Assembly: GCA_963833835.1 (NCBI GenBank)
Contig: CAWHZI010000008.1
Span: forward strand, 1-64,000
DNA: 64,000 nt
Direction of reading: 5' to 3'
From: Bog-532 sp963833835
Lineage (GTDB): Bacteria; Actinomycetota; Actinomycetes; Streptosporangiales; Streptosporangiaceae
The notes under the pieces were generated by a model that was given only the letters and a program-made list of their open reading frames with translations, was not told the origin of the DNA and made no database searches. The translations under genes were made by a program, and so were the position numbers. Below are positions 54,658 to 64,000 of the stretch, in pieces (positions within the stretch are counted from its first letter, which is position 1; every line of letters starts with the position of its first letter).

Positions 54658-56205
54658 ATGGCTCTGGGGACTAGGCTCACGCAGCGGCTGACTCTAGCGG
54701 TGGCGTGTCTGGCTCAGGGCATGATGGTGCTCGACGTCCTGATCGTGAGCGTTGCCCTTCCGGCCATGCAGCACGAACTGCATCTGTCGCCCGCGGGACT
54801 GGAATGGGTTGTCAGTGGCTACGCCTTGGCCCTGGCCGCGTTGATACCGGCAGGCGGCGCGCTGGGTGATCACCTAGGGCGCAAGCGCATTTTCGTGAGC
54901 GGGGTCATCCTCTTCACGCTTGCCTCAGCCGGCTGTGCCCTCTCGGTTTCGGGCGCGATGCTGATCGGCTTCCGGGTAGTCCAGGGAATCGGCGGCGCCG
55001 TGATGTCGTCGCTGACCCTTTCGCTGATCTCCGAGGCTTACCCTCCGGATGCCAGGACCGGCCCGATCGGGCTGTGGTCCGCGGTAAGCGGCCTGGCCGT
55101 CGCGGGCGGCAGCGTCCTCGGCGGCTTGCTGCTCAGCGTGTTTTCCTGGTCATCAATCTTCTGGGTCAATATCCCAATCGGGATAGTGACTGTGGCCGTC
55201 TGCCTGGTGGCGGTCACCGAGTCCCGGGAGCCGGTACCCCGCTCTTTCGACGTCGCGGGGGTCGCGTTGAGTGCGTTCGGCCTGCTGCTGCTGACCTTCG
55301 GGTTTATCGACTCCGCTGACGTCGGCTGGAGTTCGCCGGTTGCGGCTGTCTGCGTGGGCGGCGGCGTCGCCGTCCTGGCCGTCTTCGCTGGCTGGGAGCG
55401 CAGGGCCGCAGCCCCGATGGTGCCCCCCGCATTGCTGCGAACCCCGGGTTTCACCCGGGCATGTGCGGTATACCTCCTGGCCTACCTGGCCTTCGCAGGA
55501 TTCATCTACTACGTCACGCTCTTCTTCCAGAACATCCGGGGGTGGTCCGCGCTACATACCGGCCTGTCCTGGCTGCTGTTCTGCATTCCGTACTTCGTCG
55601 TAGCCCAGGCCGGAAAGCGGCTCGCACGGTGGCTGCCGGTGGCCTGGGCGGTGGGGCTGGGTTGCTTCGCTGCCGCCGCGGGCATGCTCGGGATGAGCCA
55701 GCTGGACAGGACGACACCGTTTGCCTGGCCAGCAGCGTGCTACATCGTGGTGGGAGTGGGCTTCGGCCTGATGGTGCCGGCGGGATCGTCCGCGGCCATG
55801 GCCGAGGTTCCCGCTGGATCCTCCGGGATCGGGTCAGCCCTGTTCAACTCCTGCCGCCAGATCGGCACGGCAATGGGACTGGCGATCCTGGGATCCCTCG
55901 CCAGCAGTGTGATCTTGGCTGACTGGCACCGGCGCGCCGGATCGCTGCCGCCGGCCGGACGGCAGTCGGCTGCGCAGTTCGGTGCTGACGTCGCGGGCGG
56001 CCAGGTTCATCAGGTCGCCGCGTCCCTCGGCCAGGGGGCGCTCAACCCAGCGGTTGCATCATTCCTTCGGGGCTACGAGCTCGCCCTGCTCGCGGCGGGC
56101 GTAATCCTTGCCGCCGCCGGTGTGATCGGCTGGCGAGGCCTGAGGCATCTGAAGATGCCTCAGCCCCAGCAGCCCCGGATCACAGACGTGAACGCGAACA
56201 GGTGA
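54658..56205 (+). CDS. MFS drug-exporter-type transporter (DHA2 family)
   Basis: 515 residues from the ATG at 54658 with about 14 membrane helices. Helix 1 carries MMVLDVLIVSVALPAM, the DHA2 motif; the loop GGALGDHLGRKRIFVSG is the MFS signature after helix 2. Proton-driven efflux of hydrophobic compounds is likely. The frame extends upstream to 54502 but that part looks non-coding. Confidence 0.85.
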   Translation: MALGTRLTQRLTLAVACLAQGMMVLDVLIVSVALPAMQHELHLSPAGLEWVVSGYALALAALIPAGGALGDHLGRKRIFVSGVILFTLASAGCALSVSGAMLIGFRVVQGIGGAVMSSLTLSLISEAYPPDARTGPIGLWSAVSGLAVAGGSVLGGLLLSVFSWSSIFWVNIPIGIVTVAVCLVAVTESREPVPRSFDVAGVALSAFGLLLLTFGFIDSADVGWSSPVAAVCVGGGVAVLAVFAGWERRAAAPMVPPALLRTPGFTRACAVYLLAYLAFAGFIYYVTLFFQNIRGWSALHTGLSWLLFCIPYFVVAQAGKRLARWLPVAWAVGLGCFAAAAGMLGMSQLDRTTPFAWPAACYIVVGVGFGLMVPAGSSAAMAEVPAGSSGIGSALFNSCRQIGTAMGLAILGSLASSVILADWHRRAGSLPPAGRQSAAQFGADVAGGQVHQVAASLGQGALNPAVASFLRGYELALLAAGVILAAAGVIGWRGLRHLKMPQPQQPRITDVNANR

Positions 56206-56355
56206 ACTCGTCCGCTCCATGGCGACCGCGGCCCTGGTAGAGCATGAGATCTAAGCTGTGTCAGGGGTGCGATCGGGCAGGAAATATTCATGGCCTGCCC
56301 GAGCATGAGCATGGCTAGTTGGCCCGGGGCCAAGAGATGGGGGATCTAGGCGCCG

Positions 56356-57057
56356 ATGACCGCCGGTACAAGCCGCATACCGAAGAGCCTGATGGCCGCC
56401 TACGCCATCACCAGGATCGCTGATCTCGGGTTGATCGCACTCGGCATCGGCTTCACGATCCTGTCGCAGACTGCGGGCAGCGACCTTGCCTACCTGATCG
56501 GCTGGGACGTACTTGCTGTGGTCTATCTGACCATCGGCTTCGTGGTGGTGCGTCGCCGCCGGAAGGGGCCCGACCTCGTCCTGCCCACCGGCAATCTCGG
56601 CCAGCAGTGGCTTACCGGGGCCCGGCTCAGCTTCGGCTTCACGATTGCCGCCAGCGTGGTCGGGATGGGCAGTGCCAGCTCCGTGCTGACCAACGGCAAG
56701 AATGCCACTTATGGAGACCCGATCAGGTTCTTTGGCGGCGTAGCGATCGTTGCTGCGTGGCTGCTGCTACATGTCGGCTACGCCAGGTTTTACGCGCGCC
56801 GCTATTACAGCAACGAGGTTCCGGCAGACCGGGACGGTACAGGCGTGGGCCGCGGCCTGGAATTCCCCCACGGTGCGGCGCCGATGGCGACAGACTTCCT
56901 GTATTTTTCGTTCACTCTTGGCACCTCGTTCGCTGCCTCCGACGTGACCGTCACCTCGCAGACCATGCGCTGGCATGTGATGATTCACAGCATCCTCAGC
57001 TTCTTTTACAACACGGTCGTGCTAGCGGTGGCATTCGGCATCCTCACCGGTAAATGA
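56356..57057 (+). CDS. DUF1345 membrane protein
   Basis: 233 residues, about five membrane helices. The diagnostic segment is DFLYFSFTLGTSFAASDVTV followed by HSILSFFYNTVVLAVA, as in DUF1345. Function unknown. The ATG at 56356 follows ggggatctaggcgcc; a weak ribosome site. Confidence 0.8.
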   Translation: MTAGTSRIPKSLMAAYAITRIADLGLIALGIGFTILSQTAGSDLAYLIGWDVLAVVYLTIGFVVVRRRRKGPDLVLPTGNLGQQWLTGARLSFGFTIAASVVGMGSASSVLTNGKNATYGDPIRFFGGVAIVAAWLLLHVGYARFYARRYYSNEVPADRDGTGVGRGLEFPHGAAPMATDFLYFSFTLGTSFAASDVTVTSQTMRWHVMIHSILSFFYNTVVLAVAFGILTGK

Positions 57058-57105
57058 CCAGCGCAGCTACACAACGGCCATCAGGATGAGGATGCGGCAA
57101 GTCCG

Positions 57106-57306
57106 CTAGGCGGGTTCGGGCTCGGGGCCTGCTCCGGGGATATCTGGCCGCCAATTCTGCAGTTCTTCGGCCGCCTTCTGCAGGCCCAGCTCTTCCAGCG
57201 GGTCGCTCTGCCCGGTGCGTACATGGCGCAGGACCGTGGCTATGAATTCATCCAACGATGCCGTCGCCCGCTCCGTGATCGTGGGCTCAGGCTTGTCATC
57301 TGTCAT
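57106..57306 (-). CDS. Small hypothetical protein
   Basis: 66 residues, acidic and proline-rich at the ends, with one amphipathic stretch (ATASLDEFIATVLRHVRTGQ). No family recognised. Codon use fits the neighbours and it sits alone in a gap between converging genes. Could be real; weakly supported. Confidence 0.45.
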   Translation of the reverse strand: MTDDKPEPTITERATASLDEFIATVLRHVRTGQSDPLEELGLQKAAEELQNWRPDIPGAGPEPEPA

Positions 57307-57395
57307 AGCCGTAGCTTGCCACGAAAGCCTGCGCGCGGCTCCCGCGCCTGGGCATCCATTCCGGTGCCGCCGGCACCCTGCGCGACCGCCGGACC

Positions 57396-58430
57396 TCAGT
57401 CCTGAAGATTCCCGTCGGGGAAGGCGCTGATGACCCTCGCGGTGAACTGCTCCACTGCCTGGTTGACCGCGGCGGACCGGATGGACTCGAACATGTCGAA
57501 GTCGTGGTGTGCACCGGGCAGTTCGGCGTAGATGACCGGACGGCTCGACACCGCGCGTACCCGTTCCACGAATGCGCGCACGCCCGACACAGATATCAGC
57601 ATGTCCTTAGTTCCGTGCACCACGAGCATGGGTGGCATGTCACCGCGGAGCGCGAGATTGCCGTAGTAGCCGTAGCGGCAGATCAGGCCCGCGAGGCCGG
57701 TCTCGCCCTCGCACACCGCCCGGATCGCCAGGTGCGCGCCGGCCGAGCTGCCGGTGACGAACAGCGTGCCGGGGTCGGCGTCATACTCCGCGGCGTGGGC
57801 CCGTACCCAGGCGATGGCGTCGCGCACGTCGGCCACTTGATCGGCGAGTGTCACGTGCGGCTGCAGCCGGTAGTTCGCACTCACGCAGACGAAACCGCAC
57901 CGGCTGGTCAGGTGCCGGATCAGGGGCCGTGCTTCGCGGGTCTTGTTGCCGGAGTGAAAGCCGCCACCATGGAAGTGCAGAAGGATCGGCACGCTGGCCG
58001 GCCGGTCGCGGCGGTGGTATAGGTCCAGCGTGCGACGCGGCCCGCCGCCGTAGGCAAGGCCGCGCACCCGGACCACATCGAGTCGACCCGGGAAGAACGG
58101 GGAGCGCAGGATGCGGCCCCACGGCCGCCTCGGCCTGCCGGCGTTGTGCAACGCCGCGTGCGCGCACATGGCGCGGCACACCACGACCGCCAGGCCGGCC
58201 AGCGCGCCCAGCGCGACAGCGGCGCCGGCAGCGCCGCCCGGCGAGTCGAGGTCGCCGTCGACAAGCGCGAGCACGGTCGACGCGATCAGCAGATACCCAG
58301 TGATGAACGGCAGTTCGTTAGCGAGGAGCGCGGGAACAGTCGAAAACGAGCCGAGCCTGTACCAACGGGTGACCGCACATGCCACCCCCCAGGACACGAC
58401 GGCGACCGTCCACCAGTATCCGACTGGCAT
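57396..58430 (-). CDS. Membrane-anchored HSL-type alpha/beta hydrolase
   Basis: About 344 residues from the ATG at 58430 (the frame opens at 58607). Two N-terminal membrane helices (WWTVAVVSWGVACAV; ELPFITGYLLIASTVLALV) and a third near residue 85 precede an esterase domain with oxyanion LLHFHGGGFHSG, nucleophile TGSSAGAHLAI, catalytic Asp in VVHGTKDMLI and His in PGAHHDFDMF. Hormone-sensitive-lipase family; substrate unknown. Confidence 0.78.
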   Translation of the reverse strand: MPVGYWWTVAVVSWGVACAVTRWYRLGSFSTVPALLANELPFITGYLLIASTVLALVDGDLDSPGGAAGAAVALGALAGLAVVVCRAMCAHAALHNAGRPRRPWGRILRSPFFPGRLDVVRVRGLAYGGGPRRTLDLYHRRDRPASVPILLHFHGGGFHSGNKTREARPLIRHLTSRCGFVCVSANYRLQPHVTLADQVADVRDAIAWVRAHAAEYDADPGTLFVTGSSAGAHLAIRAVCEGETGLAGLICRYGYYGNLALRGDMPPMLVVHGTKDMLISVSGVRAFVERVRAVSSRPVIYAELPGAHHDFDMFESIRSAAVNQAVEQFTARVISAFPDGNLQD

Positions 58431-58673
58431 CAGCAACTGCCCCCGACGTGGCGCCGCACCCACGCCAGTGACTGGCTGAGCGCGGTCGGCTCGGCGTCGG
58501 CCGCCCCTGCCTCCGTGACTGAACTTCGCATCGTGTCTCCTCGGGTATTCGGACAGGAAGGACATTACGAGGCGGGGATGCGGCGGGCGCCACCCGAAAG
58601 TGGACATGGCGGGTGGAGTCTCCGGCGCCGGGCTGCGGCACGAAAGTGCCGGCGGCGCGCAGAGGTCTCCGCG

Positions 58674-58905
58674 CTAAGGAATCAGCCCTAGTTCCCGCGC
58701 CCGGGCCCAATCGGCCAGCACGACAGTCTTGCCGTACCCAGCCGGCGCACAGACCACGACCAGCCCTGGTCCCCGGCCCTCGTCGAGCCGCTGCGCCAGT
58801 CGCGGGCGCCACACCAGATCTGGCCCCAACCCAGGCACGTTCAGCTTGGTGGCCAGCAGGACATCACGCCCCGAGGTTGCTGCCCCGGCTGCGGCGCGAA
58901 CTCGA
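58674..58905 (-). pseudogene. Truncated MalT/LAL-type regulator N-terminus
   Basis: Reads LLATKLNVPGLGPDLVWRPR, then VVVCAPAGYGKTVVLADWAR (Walker A) and stops at ELGLIP. This is the first 60-70 residues of a MalT-like LuxR regulator; the other 800 residues are absent. It lies upstream of and divergent from cydA. Confidence 0.6.
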
Positions 58906-59018
58906 CGGATTACGTGAATTGGTGATGCCGGGTCACTAAAACGGGCGCAACATTCGGTACGGTCTGATCGCGACGTGGGTGACCGGGCGGTGTGCGCCCG
59001 TGCCTGAGGGAGTATGGA

Positions 59019-60431
59019 ATGCGCGCTAGCGGAACGGTGCTGCTGGCCGCGGCGCAGGTGCCCGGGAATGTTGTCCCGGACCGGGCGCAGATGGCGGCCA
59101 CGCTGGGCTTTCACATCATCCTGGCGTGTTTCGGCATTGCTTTTCCGTCGATCGTGCTGCTGGCCGAGTTCATCGGGCTGAGGCGGGGGAACCAGACCGC
59201 GATGCTGCTGGCGCGGCGCTGGTCGCAGGCCATGGGCGTGCTGGTCGCGGTCGGCGCGGTCACCGGGACGGTGCTGTCGTTCGAGATGGGCCTGCTGTGG
59301 CCGGGGCTGATGCGCCAGTACGGGGCGGTGCTGGGGGTGCCGTTCGCCGTGGAGGGGCTGTTCTTTTTCCTGGAGGCGATCTTCGCGGGGATCTACCTGT
59401 GGGGCTGGGGGCGGCTGCCCGGCTGGGCCCACTGGTGGTCGGGGATGCCGATCGCGCTCAGCGGGATCTTCGGGGCGATGGCGGTCATCGCGGTCAACTC
59501 GTGGATGAACACCCCGGGCGGCTTCACCCAGCGGAACGGCCGGATCACGTCGATCGACGTGTGGCAGGTGTTCTTCAGCCGCTCGGCCAGCTACGAGATG
59601 CCGCACATGATCCTGGCCGCCTACATGGTCGCGGGCTTCGGCGTCGCCTCGGTGTACGCGGTCGGCATCCTGCGGGGGCGCCGTGACCGCTATCACTACA
59701 CCGGGTTCGCGCTGGGGTTCATCCCGGCCGCGATACTGACCCCGTTCCAGATCTTCGTCGGCGACACCGCGGCCCGGGCCATCGCGCAGGACCAGCCGGT
59801 CAAGTTCGCGGCCATGGAGTACGTGCCGCGAACGAGCCGGCAGGTTCCGGAGTGGCTGGGCGGGGTCTATGCGAACGGGCACGTTTACGGCGGGCTCAAG
59901 ATCCCGTACATGGATTCGCTGCTGGTCGGGTTCGGTCCCGGTACCAAGGTGATCGGCTGGGACACTGTTGCCCCCGCCGACCGGCCGCCGGTGGTGTGGC
60001 TGATCCACCTGAGCTTCGACGTCATGGTGGGCCTCGGGTCTCTCTTGCTGCTAGCCGGGTTGTGGGCCGCCTGGACGTGGTGGCGCCGGCGGCGATGGCC
60101 CCGGCCGCAGCTTTTCTGGGCGCTGGGGGCGGTCAGCGGGCTGGCCGCGGTCGTGGCCATGGAGTGCGGCTGGGTGGTTACTGAAGAGGGACGCCAGCCG
60201 TGGGTGGTGTACGGGCTGCAGACCACCTCCCAGGCCGCTACGGCCAACGGCGGCGTCCTGGCCAGCCTGGGCATCGTCATCGTGGTGTACGGGGCAATCG
60301 GCGCGGCCACGATCGCGATCTTGCTGATGTTGTCCCGCCGCTGGCGCCGCGGTGACCGTGCGGACGCTCCCGTTCCCTACGGGCCGCCGGACGCTCCGGC
60401 GGACCGGCCCGCAAGTCAGGCGGGGTCATAG
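59019..60431 (+). CDS. cydA: Cytochrome bd oxidase subunit I
   Basis: 470 residues, about nine membrane helices. Haem-ligand His in ATLGFHIILACFG (residue 32) and in YEMPHMILAAYM, and the GRQPW motif in VVTEEGRQPWVVYGL. The periplasmic Q-loop is short, the CydA S type. It forms the high-affinity or cyanide-insensitive quinol oxidase with the next gene. The ATG at 59019 is preceded by GAGGGAG; the following gene starts directly after the stop. Confidence 0.93.
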   Translation: MRASGTVLLAAAQVPGNVVPDRAQMAATLGFHIILACFGIAFPSIVLLAEFIGLRRGNQTAMLLARRWSQAMGVLVAVGAVTGTVLSFEMGLLWPGLMRQYGAVLGVPFAVEGLFFFLEAIFAGIYLWGWGRLPGWAHWWSGMPIALSGIFGAMAVIAVNSWMNTPGGFTQRNGRITSIDVWQVFFSRSASYEMPHMILAAYMVAGFGVASVYAVGILRGRRDRYHYTGFALGFIPAAILTPFQIFVGDTAARAIAQDQPVKFAAMEYVPRTSRQVPEWLGGVYANGHVYGGLKIPYMDSLLVGFGPGTKVIGWDTVAPADRPPVVWLIHLSFDVMVGLGSLLLLAGLWAAWTWWRRRRWPRPQLFWALGAVSGLAAVVAMECGWVVTEEGRQPWVVYGLQTTSQAATANGGVLASLGIVIVVYGAIGAATIAILLMLSRRWRRGDRADAPVPYGPPDAPADRPASQAGS

Positions 60432-61457
60432 ATGGCTGACGCGGTAGGGGCGATCCTGCTGGCCTCCGTCACCTTGTACGCCGTCCTGGGCGGGGCCGAC
60501 TTCGGCGGTGGCCTGTGGGACCTGCTGGCCGGCACCACCGCCCGCGGCCGCGCGCCGCGCGCCCTGATCGACGAGTCGATCACGCCGGTCTGGGAAGCCA
60601 ACCACGTCTGGCTCGTATTCGACCTGGTCATCTTCTGGACCGCGTTCCCGCACGCATTCGCCTCGGTGATGATCACGCTCGCGCTGCCAATATGGCTGGC
60701 GGCCGGTGGGATCGTGCTGCGCGGGGCCGGGTTCGCCTTCCGCAAGGAGATCACCCGGCTCAGCCTGCAGCGCGCAGCCGGCGCGGCGTTCGCGTTCTCC
60801 TCGCTGCTGACCCCGTTCTTCATGGGCACCGTGGTCGGCGCCATCGCCGCCGGAGCCGTCCCCGCCGACGCCAGCCACGCGAGCCTGGCCGCCTGGACCA
60901 GCCCGGCCGCGCTGCTGACCGGGTTCTTGTTCGTCGTTGCCTGCGGCTATCTCGCCGCCGTCTACCTGATCATCGAGGCCGGGCGCCGCGGTGACCAGGA
61001 CATGCAGACCTACTTCACCCGGCGCGCCCAGGCCGCCGCCATCGTCGCTGGGGCATTGTCGCTGGCCGCGCTGTTTGAGCTGCAGAACCCGGATCCGGCG
61101 TTCTTCAACCGGCTCACCGGCCGGGCGCTGCCGCTGGTTGTGCTGGCCGGGGCCTGCGGCCTGGCCGTCCTGGCCCTGCTCACCGTCGGCCGGATCAAGG
61201 GCATCCGGGTCATCGCTGCGCTCGGCATCGCCGCCGTCATCTGGGGCTGGGGCGTGGCCCAGTACCCCGTGCTGCTGCCTGGCACCACGGTGACCGTGAC
61301 CAACGCCGGCGCCACCCAGGCCACCTTCGTGGCCCTGGTCGTCGTCGCGATCGCCGCCGTCATCCTGGTCGTCCCCTCCTTCGCCCTGCTGTTCACCCTG
61401 CAAAGCCGCCACATGCTCGGCGGAGACGAGCAGGGAACACCACCGGCCGCCGGCTGA
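60432..61457 (+). CDS. cydB: Cytochrome bd oxidase subunit II
   Basis: 341 residues, about eight membrane helices. Conserved start ADFGGGLWDLLAG and WEANHVWLVFDLVIFWTAFP are CydB signatures. It begins at the base after the cydA stop, so the pair is translationally linked. No cydCD assembly genes are in the window. Confidence 0.93.
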   Translation: MADAVGAILLASVTLYAVLGGADFGGGLWDLLAGTTARGRAPRALIDESITPVWEANHVWLVFDLVIFWTAFPHAFASVMITLALPIWLAAGGIVLRGAGFAFRKEITRLSLQRAAGAAFAFSSLLTPFFMGTVVGAIAAGAVPADASHASLAAWTSPAALLTGFLFVVACGYLAAVYLIIEAGRRGDQDMQTYFTRRAQAAAIVAGALSLAALFELQNPDPAFFNRLTGRALPLVVLAGACGLAVLALLTVGRIKGIRVIAALGIAAVIWGWGVAQYPVLLPGTTVTVTNAGATQATFVALVVVAIAAVILVVPSFALLFTLQSRHMLGGDEQGTPPAAG

Positions 61458-61550
61458 GCGCCGCCATCCTGCGCGCATGATGGGGCAGGCAGGGTGGCGG
61501 CGGTGACCTCTAGTAGGCGTGCTGGCCGGCCGGCGTCGGCGCAGTGGCGG

Positions 61551-62129
61551 CTAGGCGTCCCGGACGGGCTGGTAAGTGAGGAGGACGAGGCCGTCACCGA
61601 TGGTCTTGGTGTCGGCCAGACGCATCGGTTTCTTGTCGCTGGTCTCGCCGAACAGACGTTCGCCGGCCCCGAGTACGACTGGGTAGATCACCAGCCGCAG
61701 CTCGTCGACCAGGTCGTGCTCCAGCAGCGTGCGCCCGAGCTGGTAGCTGGCGTAGACGACGATGTCCCCGGCTATCTCCTGCTTCAGCTTCGCGACCTCG
61801 TCGACCACATTGCCCTTCAGGACCGTTACATTCGTCCATTTGGGGTCCTGGAGAGTTGAGGACACGACGTACTTGGGCAGGCTGTTCAGCTGGTCCGCCC
61901 ACGCGCCGCTCCGGGAGGCCCACCGCGCGGCGAACCACTCGTCGGTCCGCCGGCCCAGCAGGAGGGCCTCGGTGCCCAGTGCCTCGTCGAGCGAGACCTT
62001 GGCCCACTGTTCGAGGTCCTTACCCCCGAACTCGCTGAACCAGCCGCCGAGCCTGAAGCCTTCCTGGCCGTCGGGATCCTGGATCACTCCATCGAGTGAG
62101 GCGTTCGTGCTGATCACGATCTTTCCCAT
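61551..62129 (-). CDS. Dihydrofolate reductase family (RibD C-terminal-like) protein
   Basis: 192 residues. MGKIVISTNASLDGVIQDPD, LGTEALLLGRRTDEWF and DIVVYASYQLGRTLLEHDLV, DELRLVIYPVVLGAGERLF are the landmarks of the RibD_C/DHFR-like group common in actinomycetes. Substrate unknown, true folate reductase unlikely. The ATG at 62129 lies behind GAGAGGGAG. Divergent from the SnoaL-type sigma factor gene, a frequent pairing. Confidence 0.85.
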   Translation of the reverse strand: MGKIVISTNASLDGVIQDPDGQEGFRLGGWFSEFGGKDLEQWAKVSLDEALGTEALLLGRRTDEWFAARWASRSGAWADQLNSLPKYVVSSTLQDPKWTNVTVLKGNVVDEVAKLKQEIAGDIVVYASYQLGRTLLEHDLVDELRLVIYPVVLGAGERLFGETSDKKPMRLADTKTIGDGLVLLTYQPVRDA

Positions 62130-62239
62130 GCGGGTTCTCCCTCTCGCTGTGTTGTCAGCTGTCACCGAGGCAGACACCGCGGCACCGCGAAAATGGCGCC
62201 CGCCAACCGCCCCGTTCATCCCCGGGCCGGTGTCCATAC

Positions 62240-63295
62240 GTGAAGTGGGACAAGATGCGGGAAGAGGGTGACCCGAGGGTGGGGGAAGTGGCAGCTGACT
62301 TGGTCGCAAGGGCGCGGGCCGGGGACGACGACGCGTTCCGGGAGCTGACCGAGCCGCACCGCCGGGAGCTGCTGGTGCATTGCTACCGGATGCTCGGATC
62401 GTTCCAGGACGCCGAGGACGTCCTGCAAGACACGCTGCTGGCCGCCTGGCGGGGTTTCGGAGGGTTCGAGGGTCGCGCCTCGTTGCGCACCTGGCTCTAC
62501 CGGATCGCGACGAACCGGTGCCTCAACGCGCGCCGTTCGCATCGCCGGCGCCCAGCCAAGGAGTGGGACGTGCCCAACGTTGAACGGCCCGAGCCGACCC
62601 GGCTCGGCGAGGTCGTCTGGCTCGAGCCATTTCCCGATGCCGTGCTCGAGGGTGCCGTCGACGAGCCGCTTGGGCCGGAGGCCCGCTACGAGCAGGCCGA
62701 ATCCATCTCCCTGGCCTTCGTGACCGCCCTTCAGGTCCTCCCCGCTCGTCAGCTGGCCGTGCTCATCCTGCGCGACGTCCTCGGATTCGATACGAACGAG
62801 GTGGCCGGCATGCTGGACTCGAGCGTCGACGCGGTCAAGAGCGCCCTCAAGCGGGCGCACGCCAGCCTGCAGCAGCGACGGCCCGCGTCCGGTGGCCAAG
62901 AGCCGCCGCCCGCCCCCGGCTCATCAGCTGAGGATGCGATCGTGGCGAAGTTCGTCCGCGCGTGGGAGTCCGCCGATCTCGACGCGCTGGTGACCCTTTT
63001 GACCGGCGACGTCTTCATGTCGATGCCGCCGATGCCGTTCGAATATGAGGGTCGCGATGTCGTGGCCCGGTTCTGCGCCCTTCTTTTCGGCGCGGGCCGG
63101 AGGTTCGACCTCGTGCCGACGCGGGCCAACGGCCAGCCAGCCTTCGGCGCCTACGTGCGCGCCCCTGGCGGCATCAGCCACGGGATCGGCCTCTACGTCC
63201 TCACCCTCGCCGGCGACCGGATCTGCGCCATGACCCGCTTCGAGACCAGCGTCCTCCCGTCGTTCGGGCTACCGCGATCGCTCTCAAGCCCTTAG
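62240..63295 (+). CDS. ECF sigma factor with SnoaL-like C-terminal domain
   Basis: 351 residues. Sigma region 2 (HRRELLVHCYRMLGSFQDAE, LRTWLYRIATNRCLNARR), region 4 (LPARQLAVLILRDVLGFDTN, ALKRAHASLQQRR), then a SnoaL/NTF2-like domain (VAKFVRAWESADLDALVTLL). These SnoaL-tailed ECF factors need no separate anti-sigma factor. The start is the GTG at 62240 or the ATG at 62255. Confidence 0.88.
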   Translation: MKWDKMREEGDPRVGEVAADLVARARAGDDDAFRELTEPHRRELLVHCYRMLGSFQDAEDVLQDTLLAAWRGFGGFEGRASLRTWLYRIATNRCLNARRSHRRRPAKEWDVPNVERPEPTRLGEVVWLEPFPDAVLEGAVDEPLGPEARYEQAESISLAFVTALQVLPARQLAVLILRDVLGFDTNEVAGMLDSSVDAVKSALKRAHASLQQRRPASGGQEPPPAPGSSAEDAIVAKFVRAWESADLDALVTLLTGDVFMSMPPMPFEYEGRDVVARFCALLFGAGRRFDLVPTRANGQPAFGAYVRAPGGISHGIGLYVLTLAGDRICAMTRFETSVLPSFGLPRSLSSP

Positions 63296-63498
63296 CAAAC
63301 TCCCAGACGTTTCGCCGACCGGCGACCGGCGGGAACGGGCACACAACGTCGTGCGGCTGCGCAAAGGTGGCCCCGTGCCGCGGTACGTTGCTGTTTTCCC
63401 AGGTCTGGTGACCGAAGTCCTGCTACCGGCTGGCCGAGGCACTGACGAATCCGGGAGTACGCTCGCACCCTCGTTACTGCCAGCAGCCGTGAACGGTC

Positions 63499-64000
63499 TC
63501 AGACCGCGACCCGGCCGCCGTCGACCGGAAGCACGACACCGTGAGTGAACGCCGCCCCCGGCGAGGCCAGGTAGACGATGGCCGCGGCGATCTCCTCCGC
63601 AGTGCCCAGTCGCCTGGCTGGCGCGAGCGAGGCCAGGTGGCCCTGCGCTTCCCGCATGCCTTCGGTGCCCTCGGTGCTGACCGGCCCCGGGGCGACGGCG
63701 TTGACGCGGATGCCCTTGGGCCCGAACTCCGCCGACCACGCCTTGGTCAGCAACTCCAGCGCGGCCTTGGTCGAGCCGTACAGTGCCATACCGTCCAGCC
63801 CGAACCCGGCGACCATGGTCGAGACGTTGACGATGACTCCGGCGCCCCGCTCGACCATGCCCGGCGCCAGGGCGGCGGTGAGGAAGTAGGGCACCTTGAC
63901 GTTGAGCGCGAACAGTTCGTCGAACGCGGCTTCGGTCGTGCCGGCCGTCGGGCCGAAGGCACCGGACCCGGCGTTGTTGACCAGGATGTCCACGTGCCCG
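63499..64000 (-). CDS. SDR oxidoreductase, 5' end outside the window
   Basis: About 165 residues are seen. DILVNNAGSGAFG, catalytic Ser in VNVSTMVAGFG, YGSTKAALELL, then VNAVAPGPVSTEG and GVVLPVDGGRVAV identify a classical FabG-like SDR. The N-terminal cofactor motif lies beyond the window edge; the frame stays open to the last base. Confidence 0.88.
   Translation of the reverse strand, partial: GHVDILVNNAGSGAFGPTAGTTEAAFDELFALNVKVPYFLTAALAPGMVERGAGVIVNVSTMVAGFGLDGMALYGSTKAALELLTKAWSAEFGPKGIRVNAVAPGPVSTEGTEGMREAQGHLASLAPARRLGTAEEIAAAIVYLASPGAAFTHGVVLPVDGGRVAV

Noticed and set aside
58674..60008. 444-codon reverse frame over cydA
   Set aside because: Only its last 75 or so codons (58674-58905) resemble a protein, the regulator stub; the rest is antisense to cydA.

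Overview
The window is high-GC DNA with dense genes, frequent GTG/TTG starts and families typical of soil actinomycetes: LAL-type LuxR regulators, a SnoaL-tailed ECF sigma factor, COG4315 lipoproteins, DUF2252, CocE hydrolases and an S-type cytochrome bd. The genus cannot be fixed from this stretch.

Layout. (1) 0.3-6.7 kb: housekeeping and accessory genes, namely DUF2252, a CocE/NonD hydrolase, an unusual membrane-OsmC fusion, a DMT transporter and a YchJ protein. A repeat-rich gap at 4.8-5.4 kb holds a perfect 14-bp inverted repeat. (2) 6.7-25.2 kb: a coherent rhamnoside-utilisation locus. A LacI-type repressor faces a long forward gene run: a GH106-type rhamnosidase broken by one frameshift, an ABC importer (permease, binding protein, permease, no ATPase), two GH78 rhamnosidases around an aldo/keto reductase, a PhyH dioxygenase, an arabinose/fucose-isomerase-like protein and an L-rhamnose isomerase. 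Four CG-centred palindrome-like sites fit LacI-family operators; two share an identical 13-mer. (3) 25.3-45 kb: immediately after a tRNA-Val(TAC) gene comes about 20 kb of decay, with transposase scraps and genes carrying one to six frameshifts each (SDRs, 6PGDH-like dehydrogenases, TetR, histidine kinase, response regulator, HD protein, XRE regulator, GMC oxidase, Dyp peroxidase). Two COG4315 genes stand among them, one apparently intact. (4) 45-47.3 kb: a type-B carboxylesterase with a duplicated 3' part, and an SDR lacking its catalytic Tyr/Lys segment. (5) 47.8-58.4 kb: intact genes again: a LAL regulator followed by epoxide hydrolase and enoyl-CoA hydratase genes, a flavin oxidoreductase, an MFS exporter, DUF1345 and a membrane-anchored HSL-type hydrolase. 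(6) 59-64 kb: cydAB, a DHFR-like protein divergent from a SnoaL-type sigma factor, and an SDR cut by the window edge.

How they work together. The rhamnoside locus reads as import of rhamnosylated oligosaccharides, hydrolysis by three rhamnosidases and isomerisation to L-rhamnulose. Kinase, aldolase and importer ATPase are not in the window. The dioxygenase, aldo/keto reductase and second isomerase-like protein are unexplained by standard rhamnose catabolism and are the best lead for something new. The decay region probably represents accessory DNA degrading beside a tRNA gene, although uncorrected indels in the assembly must be excluded first.
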